From Lactiplantibacillus pentosus (GTDB lineage: Bacteria > Bacillota > Bacilli > Lactobacillales > Lactobacillaceae), in the NCBI RefSeq assembly GCF_003641185.1, contig NZ_CP032757.1, positions 2,480,001 to 2,544,000 of the forward strand: a stretch of 64,000 nt of DNA, given 5' to 3'. Below the pieces are notes generated by a model, which saw only the letters and a program-made list of their open reading frames with translations, did not search any database and was not told the origin of the DNA. The position numbers and the translations under genes are program-made. Shown in pieces: positions 42,834 to 54,111 of this stretch (position 1 is the stretch's first letter; the number at the start of each line of letters is the position of its first letter).

Positions 42834-44113
42834 CAAATCGCAACATGAACTGGTGTTGTAATCGCATTCTTCGTTGTTGCTGGCCATCGAACCGTTCCAG
42901 CAATCGGCACGAGCGTCACTTGAACTTGACGCGCAACTTGTTGCCGTTGGCGTGCGGTCAATGCGTTAAGTCGGAGACAATCTGGCGCAAGTGTTTGAAG
43001 TGAGAAATCGACTTCATTAGCGTAAACTTGTACCGCACTCACTGCTTTAGCCCCAACGACCAAGTAATCTTGTGGCAAATCTGCCAAATTGGTGACGGCG
43101 CCCTGATTAACTGGCAACGCGGTGTTGACCGCTGACTGTCCATTCACGAGATGCTGAGCAGCCACGATCACATCGTTCAAGACACTATTGGCTGTGGCAG
43201 TACTGCCAGCGCCCGGCCCCGTGTAGAGACTCGCGCCGATGGCATCACTTTGAACGGCGATGGCATTTTGAACGCCCACAATTTCACTTAGCGGTTGCGT
43301 TTGTGCGACGGCCACTGGGGCGACCGGGCAATACAGCTGTTGATTATGCTGGTATGCCTGCGCCAGAAGCTTGATCTGCCACCCGTGCTGTGCGACCGTT
43401 TGGCAAATCGTGGCGGATAATCCTGTAATGCCAACTGGTGCGACTTGTTGAAAGGTCAGTCCTTGTCCAAAGGCAAACCGGCTCAGAATCATCAATTTAT
43501 AGGCCGCGTCAATGCCACCAACATCATTAGTTGGGTCGGCTTCCGCATAACCAGCTGCTTGTGCGGCGGCTAACGCGTCCTCGTAAGTCTGACCAGCCGT
43601 CATCGCACTTAAGATATAGTTGGCCGTTCCGTTGATAATACCGTCAACCGACTGAATGTTATCGGTTGCGTAACTATCCGTTAAAGTCCGCAAAATTGGA
43701 ATGCCACCAGCGACACTCGCTTCATAAAATAAATCACAATGTTGGCGCCGCGCTAAGGCTGTCAATTCTGCCCCAGCAGTCGCAATCAAATCTTTGTTAG
43801 CCGTGACGACTGACTTGCCCTGGTTTAGCGCCGCTTTGATGGCGGACTTGGCCGTTGCGACCGTCCCCATGACTTCGATGATCAGTTGGATTCGTTGGTC
43901 ACAGACCACGTTTGTCAGCGAATCTGTCAAACGCGTCCCAATCGGTAGTTTAACGGCACGGGGCGCGTTCAAATGATTCACAGCAACTGCTGCCAGGTGT
44001 AATCGAATCCCCTGCGTCTGCTCGATTTTTCGTGCTGCTTGGGTCAATCGTTCGACGACACCGCTACCCACGGTGCCTAAACCTAACATGCCCACTTCAA
44101 TTGTTGTTGTCAT
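42833..44113 (-). CDS. hom: Homoserine dehydrogenase
   Basis: Reduces aspartate semialdehyde to homoserine for methionine and threonine. 426 residues: Rossmann domain with GLGTVGSGV, the catalytic block YEASVAGGIPILRTL and NGTANYILSAM, EADPTNDVGGIDAAYKL, and a C-terminal ACT-like region (~345-426). Last gene of the T-box-controlled methionine operon, 34 bp after metY. A second hom copy elsewhere for threonine supply is likely, given that this one is under Met control. Confidence 0.95.
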   Translation of the reverse strand: MTTTIEVGMLGLGTVGSGVVERLTQAARKIEQTQGIRLHLAAVAVNHLNAPRAVKLPIGTRLTDSLTNVVCDQRIQLIIEVMGTVATAKSAIKAALNQGKSVVTANKDLIATAGAELTALARRQHCDLFYEASVAGGIPILRTLTDSYATDNIQSVDGIINGTANYILSAMTAGQTYEDALAAAQAAGYAEADPTNDVGGIDAAYKLMILSRFAFGQGLTFQQVAPVGITGLSATICQTVAQHGWQIKLLAQAYQHNQQLYCPVAPVAVAQTQPLSEIVGVQNAIAVQSDAIGASLYTGPGAGSTATANSVLNDVIVAAQHLVNGQSAVNTALPVNQGAVTNLADLPQDYLVVGAKAVSAVQVYANEVDFSLQTLAPDCLRLNALTARQRQQVARQVQVTLVPIAGTVRWPATTKNAITTPVHVAI

Positions 44114-44147
44114 TGTACACGCCCTCCATTTCTACCGTGCGATCATC

Positions 44148-46306
<2,159 letters not shown>

Positions 46307-46336
46307 GTAACCTCTTCCTCTCTGATGTAAACCAAT

Positions 46337-46622
46337 AAAAAAAGCTTCCGTCCATTAGTCTCATAATTGAAACTAACGGACGAAAGCTTTCGCGTTACCA
46401 CCGTTATTCGTTGTCATCTCACGATCACAACCTCGACGAGTGCCCTAGTCAAGACTAGGAAACCCCGCAATATATCGGTTGCAACCGCACGCGTAGCCGT
46501 TACGACCCGCGTCATGACTCCAAGCTCATCTTCGTTATACGCCCGATTACTTCTCACACCATTCCGAAGCTCTCTGAAAATCGGTAATACAACTACTCTT
46601 CTCTTCAACGTCTTAATCTGTT
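46337..46622 (-). promoter_or_regulatory. T-box riboswitch leader of metA-metY-hom (methionine)
   Basis: T-box reads GGTGGTAACGCG (46391-46402), with A in place of the usual first C of ACCGCG. Terminator AAGCTTTCGTCCGTTAGTTTC pairs with GAGACTAATGGACGGAAGCTT plus T-run (46337-46390). Stem I shows GAGTAG, AGAGAGC and, before the closing strand CTTGGAGTC, the probable specifier ATG (GAAG ATG AG), consistent with Met. Promoter TTGACA (46660-46665) and TAAATT (46637-46642), 17-bp spacer. Confidence 0.92.
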
Positions 46623-46725
46623 TTTAATTTAAAACTAATTTAACACCAGATTTTGAAGCTGTCAACTCATAATTTCGAAAATTTATCTCATCACGGGTGG
46701 TGCTTGTTATTGTTTAGCATTGAAA

Positions 46726-47627
46726 ATGATTAAATCATGCCAGTTTTTAAGTTCAAAAGCGGCCAGCTGAGGCCCGCTGGAAACAGTGCGAGTTAGCATA
46801 AACTTTCAGCGGTAGCTACGTCCTAGTCCGGCTTCCAGGCATTTCTGACAACGCTGGAACGTGGTGGACACAGATTTAAGCCGACAAACCACGTCTTAAA
46901 TACTGGTCTTCCACTAACCAAGCACAAAACGCTTGCTAAGTGGAATTTCACCACTGAGCATTGTCAGAAATACCTTCCAGCCTGGATGGTATTCGAAAGG
47001 CAGACATGTGCGGACTCAACTTTAAATAAACTAATCGTTGTTTCTTGGTAACCAGTTGTTTTTGACGGTCAAATGTCAGACTAGCTACCGGTAACATTAA
47101 GCCGGTTTATCCATATTATCAGACAGTGAACCATCAGTATCGCGGAATATTGGCAGAGCCTGCTCTTGGTGATTAGATGCTAAAGCCTTAAAACATGTGC
47201 AAATGGCCATTTTATCGTCTGATTGTGAGTTTAGCTGCCATTGAATTAGACACTAATCTTCAGGCAATCTTGTCAGCATTTGCATACCATAAATCATCAT
47301 AAATACTGATTCAAAAAAATTTGCTTGAATGACCAGTTACCAAACATCCAGTGATCAATTGCACCCAGATAGGTGGTCGTTCATCTGCCATTCGAATGGT
47401 TTCCCGACTGGAGGGGCTGGCTGACAATGCTCTAGGGCGAAATTCTTCTTGTCCGGGTGGGTTTCCCCGGGCTAGAAGAAGACTCGTATTTGAAATTGCG
47501 CAGTGGGTTTCTGCGTGAGTTCAAATCGATGTCCGCCCTGTTCCAGCGTTGTCAGCCGGCCCCGGAAGTCGGATTAGGACGATCATCGGCTGACGAACAG
47601 CAATCCAAACTACCACGTTTTAATCAT
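46726..47627 (+). repeat. 0.9-kb structured non-coding repeat, copy 2
   Basis: Bounded by ATGATTAAATCATGCCAGTT at the left and a degenerate inverse (AAACTACCACGTTTTAATCAT) at the right. Left branched domain 46836-46980, right domain 47412-47574, each with an outer stem (TGACAA ... TTGTCA), a second stem (GTGGTG/CACCAC left, AGGGCG/CGCCCT right) and two inner hairpins. The right domain is an inverted paralogue of the left one; flanking CGTCCTARTCCGRCTTCC is shared. No ORF and no transposase. Confidence 0.9.
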
Positions 47628-47726
47628 ATTTCATGACAACCAACGTATTAGGCGCCAAACAGTGTCTGTTGATGATAATCAAAGATAGTTTTCACACCAT
47701 TTTTTAAGATTTTTCGAAATTTATCC

Positions 47727-47755
47727 TTGACACTTTTTTCGACTTTGCCTATACT
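47727..47755 (+). promoter_or_regulatory. Strong promoter of the trpXYZ-like operon
   Basis: TTGACA (47727-47732), 17-bp spacer, TATACT (47750-47755). It starts 100 bp past the repeat element. Confidence 0.85.
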
Positions 47756-47789
47756 GAATTCATTCAATAACGAGAGCGAGGAACCAAGC

Positions 47790-47849
47790 ATGTCAAAGTC
47801 AATTACTAACTTGAACAGTTCATGGCAAAGCCGGCCGTTCAGATTGTAA
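47790..47849 (+). CDS. Attenuator leader peptide with one Trp codon (19 aa)
   Basis: MSKSITNLNSSWQSRPFRL. ATG at 47790 follows GAGGAA with good spacing. Trp is residue 12. The last codons lie in strand A of an alternative RNA structure, the usual layout for ribosome-mediated attenuation. It lies 28-35 nt after the predicted transcription start and 190 nt before the transporter gene. Confidence 0.65.
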   Translation: MSKSITNLNSSWQSRPFRL

Positions 47850-47994
47850 TGCCGTCAACACGGATACAATCTGGCAAACAGTTTGTATCTGTGCCGGCTC
47901 ACTTTGATATTCAAAGAAGTCTGCATGGGTTTTAACACAGCAGGCTTCGGTTCCGTAAAGGGCAAACCAGAGCTTACTGGTTTGCCCTTTTTTA
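47829..47994 (+). promoter_or_regulatory. Transcription attenuator of the trpXYZ-like operon
   Basis: Strand A (CAGATTGTA, 47840-47848, in the peptide) can pair with strand B (GGATACAATCTG, 47862-47873), and B can instead pair with strand C (CAGTTTGTATCT, 47879-47890). AGCCGGC (47829-47835) and GCCGGCT (47893-47899) form an outer stem. The terminator is AAAGGGCAAACCAG/CTGGTTTGCCCTTT plus T-run (47957-47993). How B:C affects the terminator is not clear from the sequence. Confidence 0.7.
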
Positions 47995-48042
47995 TTGGCT
48001 TCAGGACTGCCCGAGCTTAAGAAATTTTTTGAGGTGATTAGA

Positions 48043-49062
48043 TTGAAACGAATGATTGCATTTATTAGCGCCCTGATCGTCTTTCTAGGGGTCGCCTTCG
48101 TCATGACTGGCAAGTCGACGACGTCCACGGCGAGTTCGAAGACGACTAGTAGCAACAAAGTCCCGACCGTCGGCATCTTACAACTCCAGACGCATCCAGC
48201 CCTTGACGCGATTCACCGCGGGGTCGTCGCTGGTCTCAAGGAATACGGTTACGTCGATGGCAAGACGGTCAAAATCGATTATCAAAATGCCCAGGGTGAC
48301 CAAAGCAATTTGAAGACGATGAGTCAGAAATTCATGAATGAAAATGCCGCTCTGACTGTCGGTATCGCGACACCCGCTGCACAAGCCTTGGCCTCAGCCG
48401 CCAACAAGCAGACGCCCGTCATGTTGGCCGGTATCACTGACCCATCCGGGAGTGGCTTGATCAAGAGTGACCAGCATCCTGGCGCCAACATTACCGGGAC
48501 TTCTGGTGAATCACCACTGAAGTCGCATTTAGATTTATTACGCAAACTGGTGCCAAATGCCAAAACGATTGGGATCATTTATACGACTTCCGACCACGGT
48601 GGCGAATACAACGCCAAGAAGTTTGCCCGCATCTGTAAACAAGAAGGCGTGAAATACAAGTTGTACACGATTTCCAACACCAACGATATGCAACAAGTGG
48701 CTGAAACGATGGCTGCCAATGTCGATGCCGTTTATGCCCCACAAGATAACGGGGTCGCCAGTGCGATGAAGACCTTAGTTTCTGTCACCAATAAAGCTAA
48801 AATTCCTGTAATTCCAGCTGTGGATACGATGGTCAAAGCTGGCGGGCTCGCCACCCTCTCCGTCGACCAATACCAATTAGGTAAATTGACTGGTGAGATG
48901 GCTGCCAAAGTCTTGAAAGGCAAGTCAACCAGCAACTATCCAATCAAAGTCATTACTAAAGGTAAAATGACGATCAATTTGAGTGAAGCTAAGAAGTTAG
49001 GCATCAAGTTCCCAGCTAGCGTGCTGAAGGAAGCTAAGACGAAAGGGGTTATTTACAAATGA
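48043..49062 (+). CDS. trpX: ABC transporter substrate-binding protein (PF04392 type, TrpX-like)
   Basis: Surface-bound receptor for uptake, 339 residues. Start TTG at 48043, 5 bp after GAGGTGA. The N-terminal helix (MIAFISALIVFLGVAFVMT) is followed by a Ser/Thr/Lys linker; no lipobox Cys is seen, so it may stay membrane-anchored by the helix. Two lobes: VGILQLQTHPALDAIHRGVVAGL and TIGIIYTTSDHGGEYNAKKF. This family with its permease and ATPase is described as tryptophan transport in streptococci; the Trp codon in the leader agrees. Other aromatic or small ligands remain possible. Confidence 0.82.
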   Translation: MKRMIAFISALIVFLGVAFVMTGKSTTSTASSKTTSSNKVPTVGILQLQTHPALDAIHRGVVAGLKEYGYVDGKTVKIDYQNAQGDQSNLKTMSQKFMNENAALTVGIATPAAQALASAANKQTPVMLAGITDPSGSGLIKSDQHPGANITGTSGESPLKSHLDLLRKLVPNAKTIGIIYTTSDHGGEYNAKKFARICKQEGVKYKLYTISNTNDMQQVAETMAANVDAVYAPQDNGVASAMKTLVSVTNKAKIPVIPAVDTMVKAGGLATLSVDQYQLGKLTGEMAAKVLKGKSTSNYPIKVITKGKMTINLSEAKKLGIKFPASVLKEAKTKGVIYK

Positions 49063-49967
49063 GTATGATCGTATCTAGTATCGGCCAGGGCCTCTTATGG
49101 GCAACCCTAGGCGTCGCGTTATTTCTGACATTCCGTATCCTCGATTTCCCAGATATGACGGTTGAAGGCACCTTTCCACTAGGCGCTGCCACCGCTGTCA
49201 TGGCCATCAGCCACGGGATGGGACCAATCGCCGCATCTGGTCTGGCCTTTGTCGCTGGGGCCATTACGGGGCTCGTCACTGGCCTGCTCTACACGAAAGG
49301 TAAAGTGCCGATTCTGTTGGCCGGAATTCTGGTCATGACCGCTTGTTTATCCATTAACCTACGCATCATGGGTGGTAGTTCCAACGTCTCCCTACTCGGC
49401 AAGACGACGATTTTTTCCAACCATTTTCTCGAATCACTACCGAAATACTTCGACAGTGTCTTCGTCGGCCTGCTTGTCATCGTTTTGATTACCGTCGTTC
49501 TAATCGTCTTTCTGCAGACCAATCTCGGTCAAGCCTTTATCGTTACTGGTGACAACCGTGAAATGGCCCGTTCGATTGGCATCAACACCGACAATATGAC
49601 GATCATGGGCCTAATGGTTTCAAACGGTATCATCGGCCTGGGTGGCGCGTTGATCGCCCAAAACAACGGCTATGCCGATGTCAGCATGGGGATTGGGATT
49701 ATCGTTATCGCATTAGCTTCGATTATTATTGGTGAAGTGGTCTTTGGTGAATTGACCCTGAATCAACGGTTAGTTGCCGTGACCCTCGGGAGTATTTTGT
49801 ATCAGTTCGTCCGTCTATTAGTGCTTCAACTCGAATTCAACACCAACGATATGAACCTATTATCCGCCTTGATTTTAGCTATTTGCTTGATGTTACCGCA
49901 ATTCAGCAAGGCCCTACATCTCAACCACGTTTTGAAGAAAGGAGTGGCACGTTATGACGAACAGTAA
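49059..49967 (+). CDS. trpY: ABC transporter permease (TrpY-like)
   Basis: 302 residues, eight to nine hydrophobic helices of the branched-chain/sugar permease superfamily (BPD_transp_2). ITLNI-type sequence is replaced by TGDNREMARSIGINTDNM, the coupling loop. Overlaps the receptor gene by ATGA. Works with the receptor and TrpZ. Confidence 0.85.
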   Translation: MSMIVSSIGQGLLWATLGVALFLTFRILDFPDMTVEGTFPLGAATAVMAISHGMGPIAASGLAFVAGAITGLVTGLLYTKGKVPILLAGILVMTACLSINLRIMGGSSNVSLLGKTTIFSNHFLESLPKYFDSVFVGLLVIVLITVVLIVFLQTNLGQAFIVTGDNREMARSIGINTDNMTIMGLMVSNGIIGLGGALIAQNNGYADVSMGIGIIVIALASIIIGEVVFGELTLNQRLVAVTLGSILYQFVRLLVLQLEFNTNDMNLLSALILAICLMLPQFSKALHLNHVLKKGVARYDEQ

Positions 49968-50736
49968 AACCCCATTACTCGCACTTAAAAATATCGTCAC
50001 GAAAGTCAATGCTGGCACGCCCAACGAGGTCGCCATCTTGCGGGGCCTCAACTTAGACGTGTACGACGGCGATTTCATTACCGTCCTCGGGTCCAACGGT
50101 GCGGGTAAATCAACCCTCTTTAATACCATCAGTGGCGAATTACCCGTTGACAGTGGCACGATTCATTTACGTGATCAAGACATCACCCATATGTCAGTCG
50201 AAAAACGCACTGCCTTTCTTGCGCGGGTCTTCCAAGATCCAAAGATGGGAACGGCCCCACGGATGACCGTCGCCGAAAATCTCTTGCTCGCCAGCCAACG
50301 CGGTAAACGGCGAACATTGAAACTACGTCAGCTCAAAAAGCACCTGCCCCACTTTCAGAAACTGACTGAAACGATGGATGGCAATGGGCTGTCTGAACGG
50401 CTCAATACTGCGACTGAAAATCTATCCGGTGGTCAACGCCAAGCGCTCAGCTTCTTAATGGCGACCGAACAACGACCGGACCTCTTGTTACTAGATGAAC
50501 ACACGGCCGCGTTAGACCCGAAGACCAGCGAACAATTAATGACCCAGACCAATCAACGAGTCACTGAGGAAAAGTTAACTTGTCTGATGATTACTCATCA
50601 CTTAGACGACGCCCTCAAATACGGCAACCGGCTAATTGTCCTCGATCAAGGCCAGATCAAATACGATGTTCGCGGGACTGAAAAAGCACAGCTAACTAAG
50701 GAAAAATTGCTCAGCTTCTTTGATATCATTGAATAA
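49954..50736 (+). CDS. trpZ: ABC transporter ATPase (TrpZ-like)
   Basis: 260 residues. Walker A GSNGAGKST, signature NLSGGQRQAL, Walker B LLLLDEHTAALDP (His replaces the usual Pro after Glu) and switch His in ITHHLDDA. Overlaps the permease gene by 14 bp. Last gene of the operon; terminator 30 bp later. Confidence 0.88.
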   Translation: MTNSKTPLLALKNIVTKVNAGTPNEVAILRGLNLDVYDGDFITVLGSNGAGKSTLFNTISGELPVDSGTIHLRDQDITHMSVEKRTAFLARVFQDPKMGTAPRMTVAENLLLASQRGKRRTLKLRQLKKHLPHFQKLTETMDGNGLSERLNTATENLSGGQRQALSFLMATEQRPDLLLLDEHTAALDPKTSEQLMTQTNQRVTEEKLTCLMITHHLDDALKYGNRLIVLDQGQIKYDVRGTEKAQLTKEKLLSFFDIIE

Positions 50737-50766
50737 CGACCATCGTTTTGAACCCCATTAATAATG

Positions 50767-50805
50767 ACAGCCAGTCAGTGAAAGATGCTGATTGGCTGTT
50801 TTTTT
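50767..50805 (+). terminator. Terminator of the trpXYZ-like operon
   Basis: ACAGCCAGTCAG/CTGATTGGCTGT with a 9-nt loop, then TTTTTT. Confidence 0.85.
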
Positions 50806-50828
50806 AGCAAAAATTGTAACCGTTTTAG

Positions 50829-50988
50829 TTGTGAACAATTTAATTTAGTGTTATATTCTAACTAGAATAATTCTAACCAATCTGGTCCGCACGAGACGTG
50901 AGTTTAAACTCGCTAATTTAGAATAATTACAAACTACCCTTGTGAATCTTCTGCGTTAGTGTTATATTCTATTTAGAACAGTTCTAAA
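50829..50988 (+). promoter_or_regulatory. Two tandem promoter-operator copies upstream of the NADH peroxidase/oxidase gene
   Basis: Copy 1: TTGTGA (50829-50834), 17 bp, TATATT (50852-50857), operator TAGAATAATTCTA (50863-50875). Copy 2: TTGTGA (50940-50945), 17 bp, TATATT (50963-50968), operator TTTAGAACAGTTCTAAA (50972-50988, perfect). The shared core is AGTGTTATATTCTA. A third weaker palindrome, TTTAGAATAATTACAAA, lies between them (50919-50935). The PerR/Fur-like A+T pattern suggests redox or metal control; the regulator is unknown. Confidence 0.75.
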
Positions 50989-51012
50989 CTAAAATTTGGA
51001 GGCTTTACAATT

Positions 51013-52368
51013 ATGAAAGTTATTGTCGTTGGTTCTTCTCATGGTGGTTATGAAACGGTTCGCGGTATTTTAGCCGCTCAACCAGATACAGAAATTCAAT
51101 GGTACGAAAAAGGTGACTTCTTGTCATTCCTCTCATGTGGGATGCAGTTATACCTTGAAGGTGCCGTCAAAGACGTCAACTCCGTCAGCTATGCCACCCC
51201 TGAAGGCATGCAGGCACAAGGTGTTCACGTCTTCGTTAATAGTGAAATCAGCAAGGTCGACCCTGCCAGCCACAGTGTGCACGTCATCGACCATGCTACT
51301 GGTGACGAACGTGATGAATCTTACGACAAACTGGTTCTCAGTGTCGGGGCAGTTCCATTCGACTTACCCGTCCCTGGTCATGACTTAGAAAACATCTATG
51401 CCATGCGTGGTCGCGACTGGGCCATCAAGTTAAAGGCTAAGACGGTCGACCCAAGTGTCAAGAACGTGGTCGTGATTGGTTCCGGTTACATTGGGATTGA
51501 AGCTGCCGAAGTCTTTGCCAAGGCTGGGATGCATGTCACGGTCATTGATTTATTACCACGGCTACTCAGTTTATACCTTGATCAAGAATTCACGGATGTC
51601 TTAACGAAGACGATGGCGGACCATGGCATTTACGCTGCGGTTGGCCAAGGTATTAAAGCCTACGAAGGCGTCGACGGTCATGTGACAAAAGTCATTACCG
51701 ACCAAGGCGAATATCCAGCTGACTTAGTCGTCACCGCTGCCGGCATTCGGCCTGCAACTGGCTTCTTGAAGGACGTTGTCGATCTTGATGACCATGGTCT
51801 GATTAAAATCAACGACCATCTCCAAACTAGCGACAAAGACATCTATGCCGTTGGGGATGCAACCTTGGTCCCATTTGCCCCAACTGGTAAGGACAATCGA
51901 ATCGCCTTAGCCACGAATGCACGTCGCCAAGGTCGGATTGCCGCTAAGAATTTACTTGGCGAAGACGTTCCAATGCCTGCCGTTTCAGGTTCATCTGCCC
52001 TTTCAGTCTTTGACTACCACTTTGCTTCAACCGGTGTCAAAGAAGGCACTGCCGATAAATTAGGTGTCAAGAGTGCTTCCGTACTCGTCACTGACACGAT
52101 TCGGCCAAAGTTTGTTTCTGAAGCCGCTGGTAACACCAAGGTTTGGTTCAAGCTGACCTTTGACCCTTCCGATGGTCGAGTATTAGGTGCCCAAATCATG
52201 TCGAAATATGACGTTACCGCCAACATCAACGCCATTTCCGTTGCCGTTCAGGCCAAATTAACCGTTGATGACTTAGCTTACACCGACTTCTTCTTCCAAC
52301 CTGGTTTCGACCGGCCTTGGAACATCATTAACGTCGCCGCTCAAAAAGCCGCTGCAACGTTGAAATAA
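51013..52368 (+). CDS. NADH peroxidase / water-forming NADH oxidase
   Basis: FAD flavoprotein of 451 residues that detoxifies H2O2 or O2 and regenerates NAD+. Two dinucleotide sites ([12 protein letters not shown] at the start and [16 protein letters not shown]), the catalytic Cys in FLSCGMQ (C42) and His 10, both at the positions used by NADH peroxidase and NADH oxidase. The FAD block DIYAVGDAT and a dimerisation domain follow. The sequence does not safely separate peroxidase from oxidase. ATG after TTTGGAGGC. Driven by the duplicated promoters upstream. Confidence 0.9.
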   Translation: MKVIVVGSSHGGYETVRGILAAQPDTEIQWYEKGDFLSFLSCGMQLYLEGAVKDVNSVSYATPEGMQAQGVHVFVNSEISKVDPASHSVHVIDHATGDERDESYDKLVLSVGAVPFDLPVPGHDLENIYAMRGRDWAIKLKAKTVDPSVKNVVVIGSGYIGIEAAEVFAKAGMHVTVIDLLPRLLSLYLDQEFTDVLTKTMADHGIYAAVGQGIKAYEGVDGHVTKVITDQGEYPADLVVTAAGIRPATGFLKDVVDLDDHGLIKINDHLQTSDKDIYAVGDATLVPFAPTGKDNRIALATNARRQGRIAAKNLLGEDVPMPAVSGSSALSVFDYHFASTGVKEGTADKLGVKSASVLVTDTIRPKFVSEAAGNTKVWFKLTFDPSDGRVLGAQIMSKYDVTANINAISVAVQAKLTVDDLAYTDFFFQPGFDRPWNIINVAAQKAAATLK

Positions 52369-52394
52369 AGTTAACTTTACCGCTTAAAAAGCAT

Positions 52395-52431
52395 AAAACA
52401 GGGTTCCTCAACTTCTGAGGAACCCTGTTTT
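52395..52431. terminator. Bidirectional terminator
   Basis: Perfect 16-bp stem AAAACAGGGTTCCTCA/TGAGGAACCCTGTTTT around ACTTC; shared by the convergent genes. Confidence 0.9.
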
Positions 52432-52477
52432 AGTATTTGAGAATATTATGACAGTGAGTTGGATTGCAGTCTGTCAA

Positions 52478-53335
52478 CTAATAGATATTAATTAACCCCT
52501 GCGTCCCTTGGTCACCCAGTCCTTTGACGTCGACCATCACTTCGTACAAACGCTTGGCTTGGGCGGTCGCAACTAAGTTCAAGCCCATTGCGTCCGCTTC
52601 ACTGAGTGCAATACGTAAGTCTTTCAGGAAGTGCCGAGCAAAGAAGCCAGGCGTGTAATCATCTTTTAAAATCCGCGGCACATAATTGTCCATGCTCCAG
52701 TTATCCGCACCGCCACTTGACAAGGTTGCCAACACTTTTTCTGGTTCGAGGCCCGCCGCCTTGGTGTAGAGTAACATTTCTGTCAAGCCAGTCATGGTGC
52801 CGGCAATCATGATTTGATTGGCCATCTTGGCATGTTGCCCCGTTCCGGCCGCGCCAAAATGATTGACCTTATGTCCAAGCACGTTAAATAGTGGCAGCAT
52901 GGCAGTGTAAGTCTGTTCATCGCCACCGACCATGACGGTTAAAGTCGCATTTTTGGCACCGATATCACCACCTGAGACTGGTGCATCTAACGCCTGCATC
53001 CCGTGCGCCGTCGCGTAGTCCGCAATTTTGACCGCCAATTTAGGCTGACTGGTCGTCATATCGATCACCGTCTTACCCGCTGTCAGGCCTTCAAAAATGC
53101 CATCGTGGCCAAAATAAACTTGTTCGACATCACTCGGAAAGCCGACCATCGTAAAGACCACGTCACTATTTTGGGCGACTTCCGCGGGGGTATCAGCCCA
53201 TGTCGCACCGTTAGCCACCAAGTCATCCGCCTTGCGCTTGGTCCGGTTATAAACGGTCATCTCATAGCCCGCTGCCATTAAGTTACGGACGATTGCCGCC
53301 CCCATCACACCTGTTCCGATCCAACCTAATTTCAT
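52478..53335 (-). CDS. Beta-hydroxyacid dehydrogenase (3-hydroxyisobutyrate/tartronate semialdehyde type)
   Basis: 285 residues. N-terminal GWIGTGVMGAAIVRNLM NAD(P) loop, substrate-binding DAPVSGGDIGAKNATLTVMVGG, catalytic Lys in KMANQIMIAGTM. Likely oxidises or reduces a 3-hydroxy acid such as tartronate semialdehyde; substrate not certain. Its ATG overlaps the TerC stop by 1 bp (TAATG), so the two genes are coupled. Confidence 0.88.
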   Translation of the reverse strand: MKLGWIGTGVMGAAIVRNLMAAGYEMTVYNRTKRKADDLVANGATWADTPAEVAQNSDVVFTMVGFPSDVEQVYFGHDGIFEGLTAGKTVIDMTTSQPKLAVKIADYATAHGMQALDAPVSGGDIGAKNATLTVMVGGDEQTYTAMLPLFNVLGHKVNHFGAAGTGQHAKMANQIMIAGTMTGLTEMLLYTKAAGLEPEKVLATLSSGGADNWSMDNYVPRILKDDYTPGFFARHFLKDLRIALSEADAMGLNLVATAQAKRLYEVMVDVKGLGDQGTQGLINIY

Positions 53336-54111
53336 TACTTCCGCATCCTTTCTTCTAACTGTTGCCCACGATTACGCCGCCGACGCCAGAAATGGATCGC
53401 TAGTGTCACAGCAAACGCCGCTAAGACGATACCACCAAAGGCCGTCGCTGGAATATCCCAGCCGATTGCTGGAATTGAGATAAATAATTTAATCGCAATC
53501 AGGACAATCAAACAATACGCCATCGTTTCCAATTCAGGAATCTTGCGCATCAACCGCATGATGACTTCTGCAATCCCCCGCATGCAGGCAATCCCAATCA
53601 TCCCACCGATCAAAACAATGACCGGATTGTCCGAAATTGCTAGTGAGGCTAACACAGAATCAATCGAAAAAATAATATCCATCATTTCAATCTGTAAGAC
53701 CACTGACCAAAATTTGCTCAAGCCGAAGAACCGCCGCTGCTTCTTGGGTTTCTTCTCAACGGTCTCCCCTGCCTTGGGCTGACTAAAGTACCGATACACT
53801 AAGTACCCTAAGTAAGCCGCACCTAACACTTTAATCTCCCAAAAACTAATTAAATACGTCCCGATTCCGATAATCAAGAATCGGAAGACATAGGCCCCCC
53901 ATAAGCCATAGAATAGCGATTTTTCACGCTCTTGTAAATTATCCAAACTCTGGGTCTGAGCTGCTAAGACCACTGCGTTATCCACTGACAACAAACATTC
54001 GATAATCGCTAATGATAGAATAATCAACCAATCATTGGCGGATGTCACGACGTTGCCCCAGTTGGCAGCGCTGAAGAAGGGTCCATACAACTGTTCGATT
54101 AAATGTAACAA
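53335..54111 (-). CDS. TerC-family integral membrane protein
   Basis: 258 residues; I choose TTG at 54109-54111 with AGAGGA 8 bp upstream, since the ATG further up would contain that site. Seven to eight helices; SVDNAVVLAA and IFSIDSVLASLAI carry the conserved Asp pairs of TerC. Family members export metals (Mn) or support metalation of secreted proteins. First gene of a two-gene operon. Confidence 0.85.
   Translation of the reverse strand: MLHLIEQLYGPFFSAANWGNVVTSANDWLIILSLAIIECLLSVDNAVVLAAQTQSLDNLQEREKSLFYGLWGAYVFRFLIIGIGTYLISFWEIKVLGAAYLGYLVYRYFSQPKAGETVEKKPKKQRRFFGLSKFWSVVLQIEMMDIIFSIDSVLASLAISDNPVIVLIGGMIGIACMRGIAEVIMRLMRKIPELETMAYCLIVLIAIKLFISIPAIGWDIPATAFGGIVLAAFAVTLAIHFWRRRRNRGQQLEERMRK

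Noticed and set aside
47940..47994. T-box in the trpX leader
   Set aside because: GGTTCCGTAAAG only vaguely resembles the T-box; stem I elements are absent.
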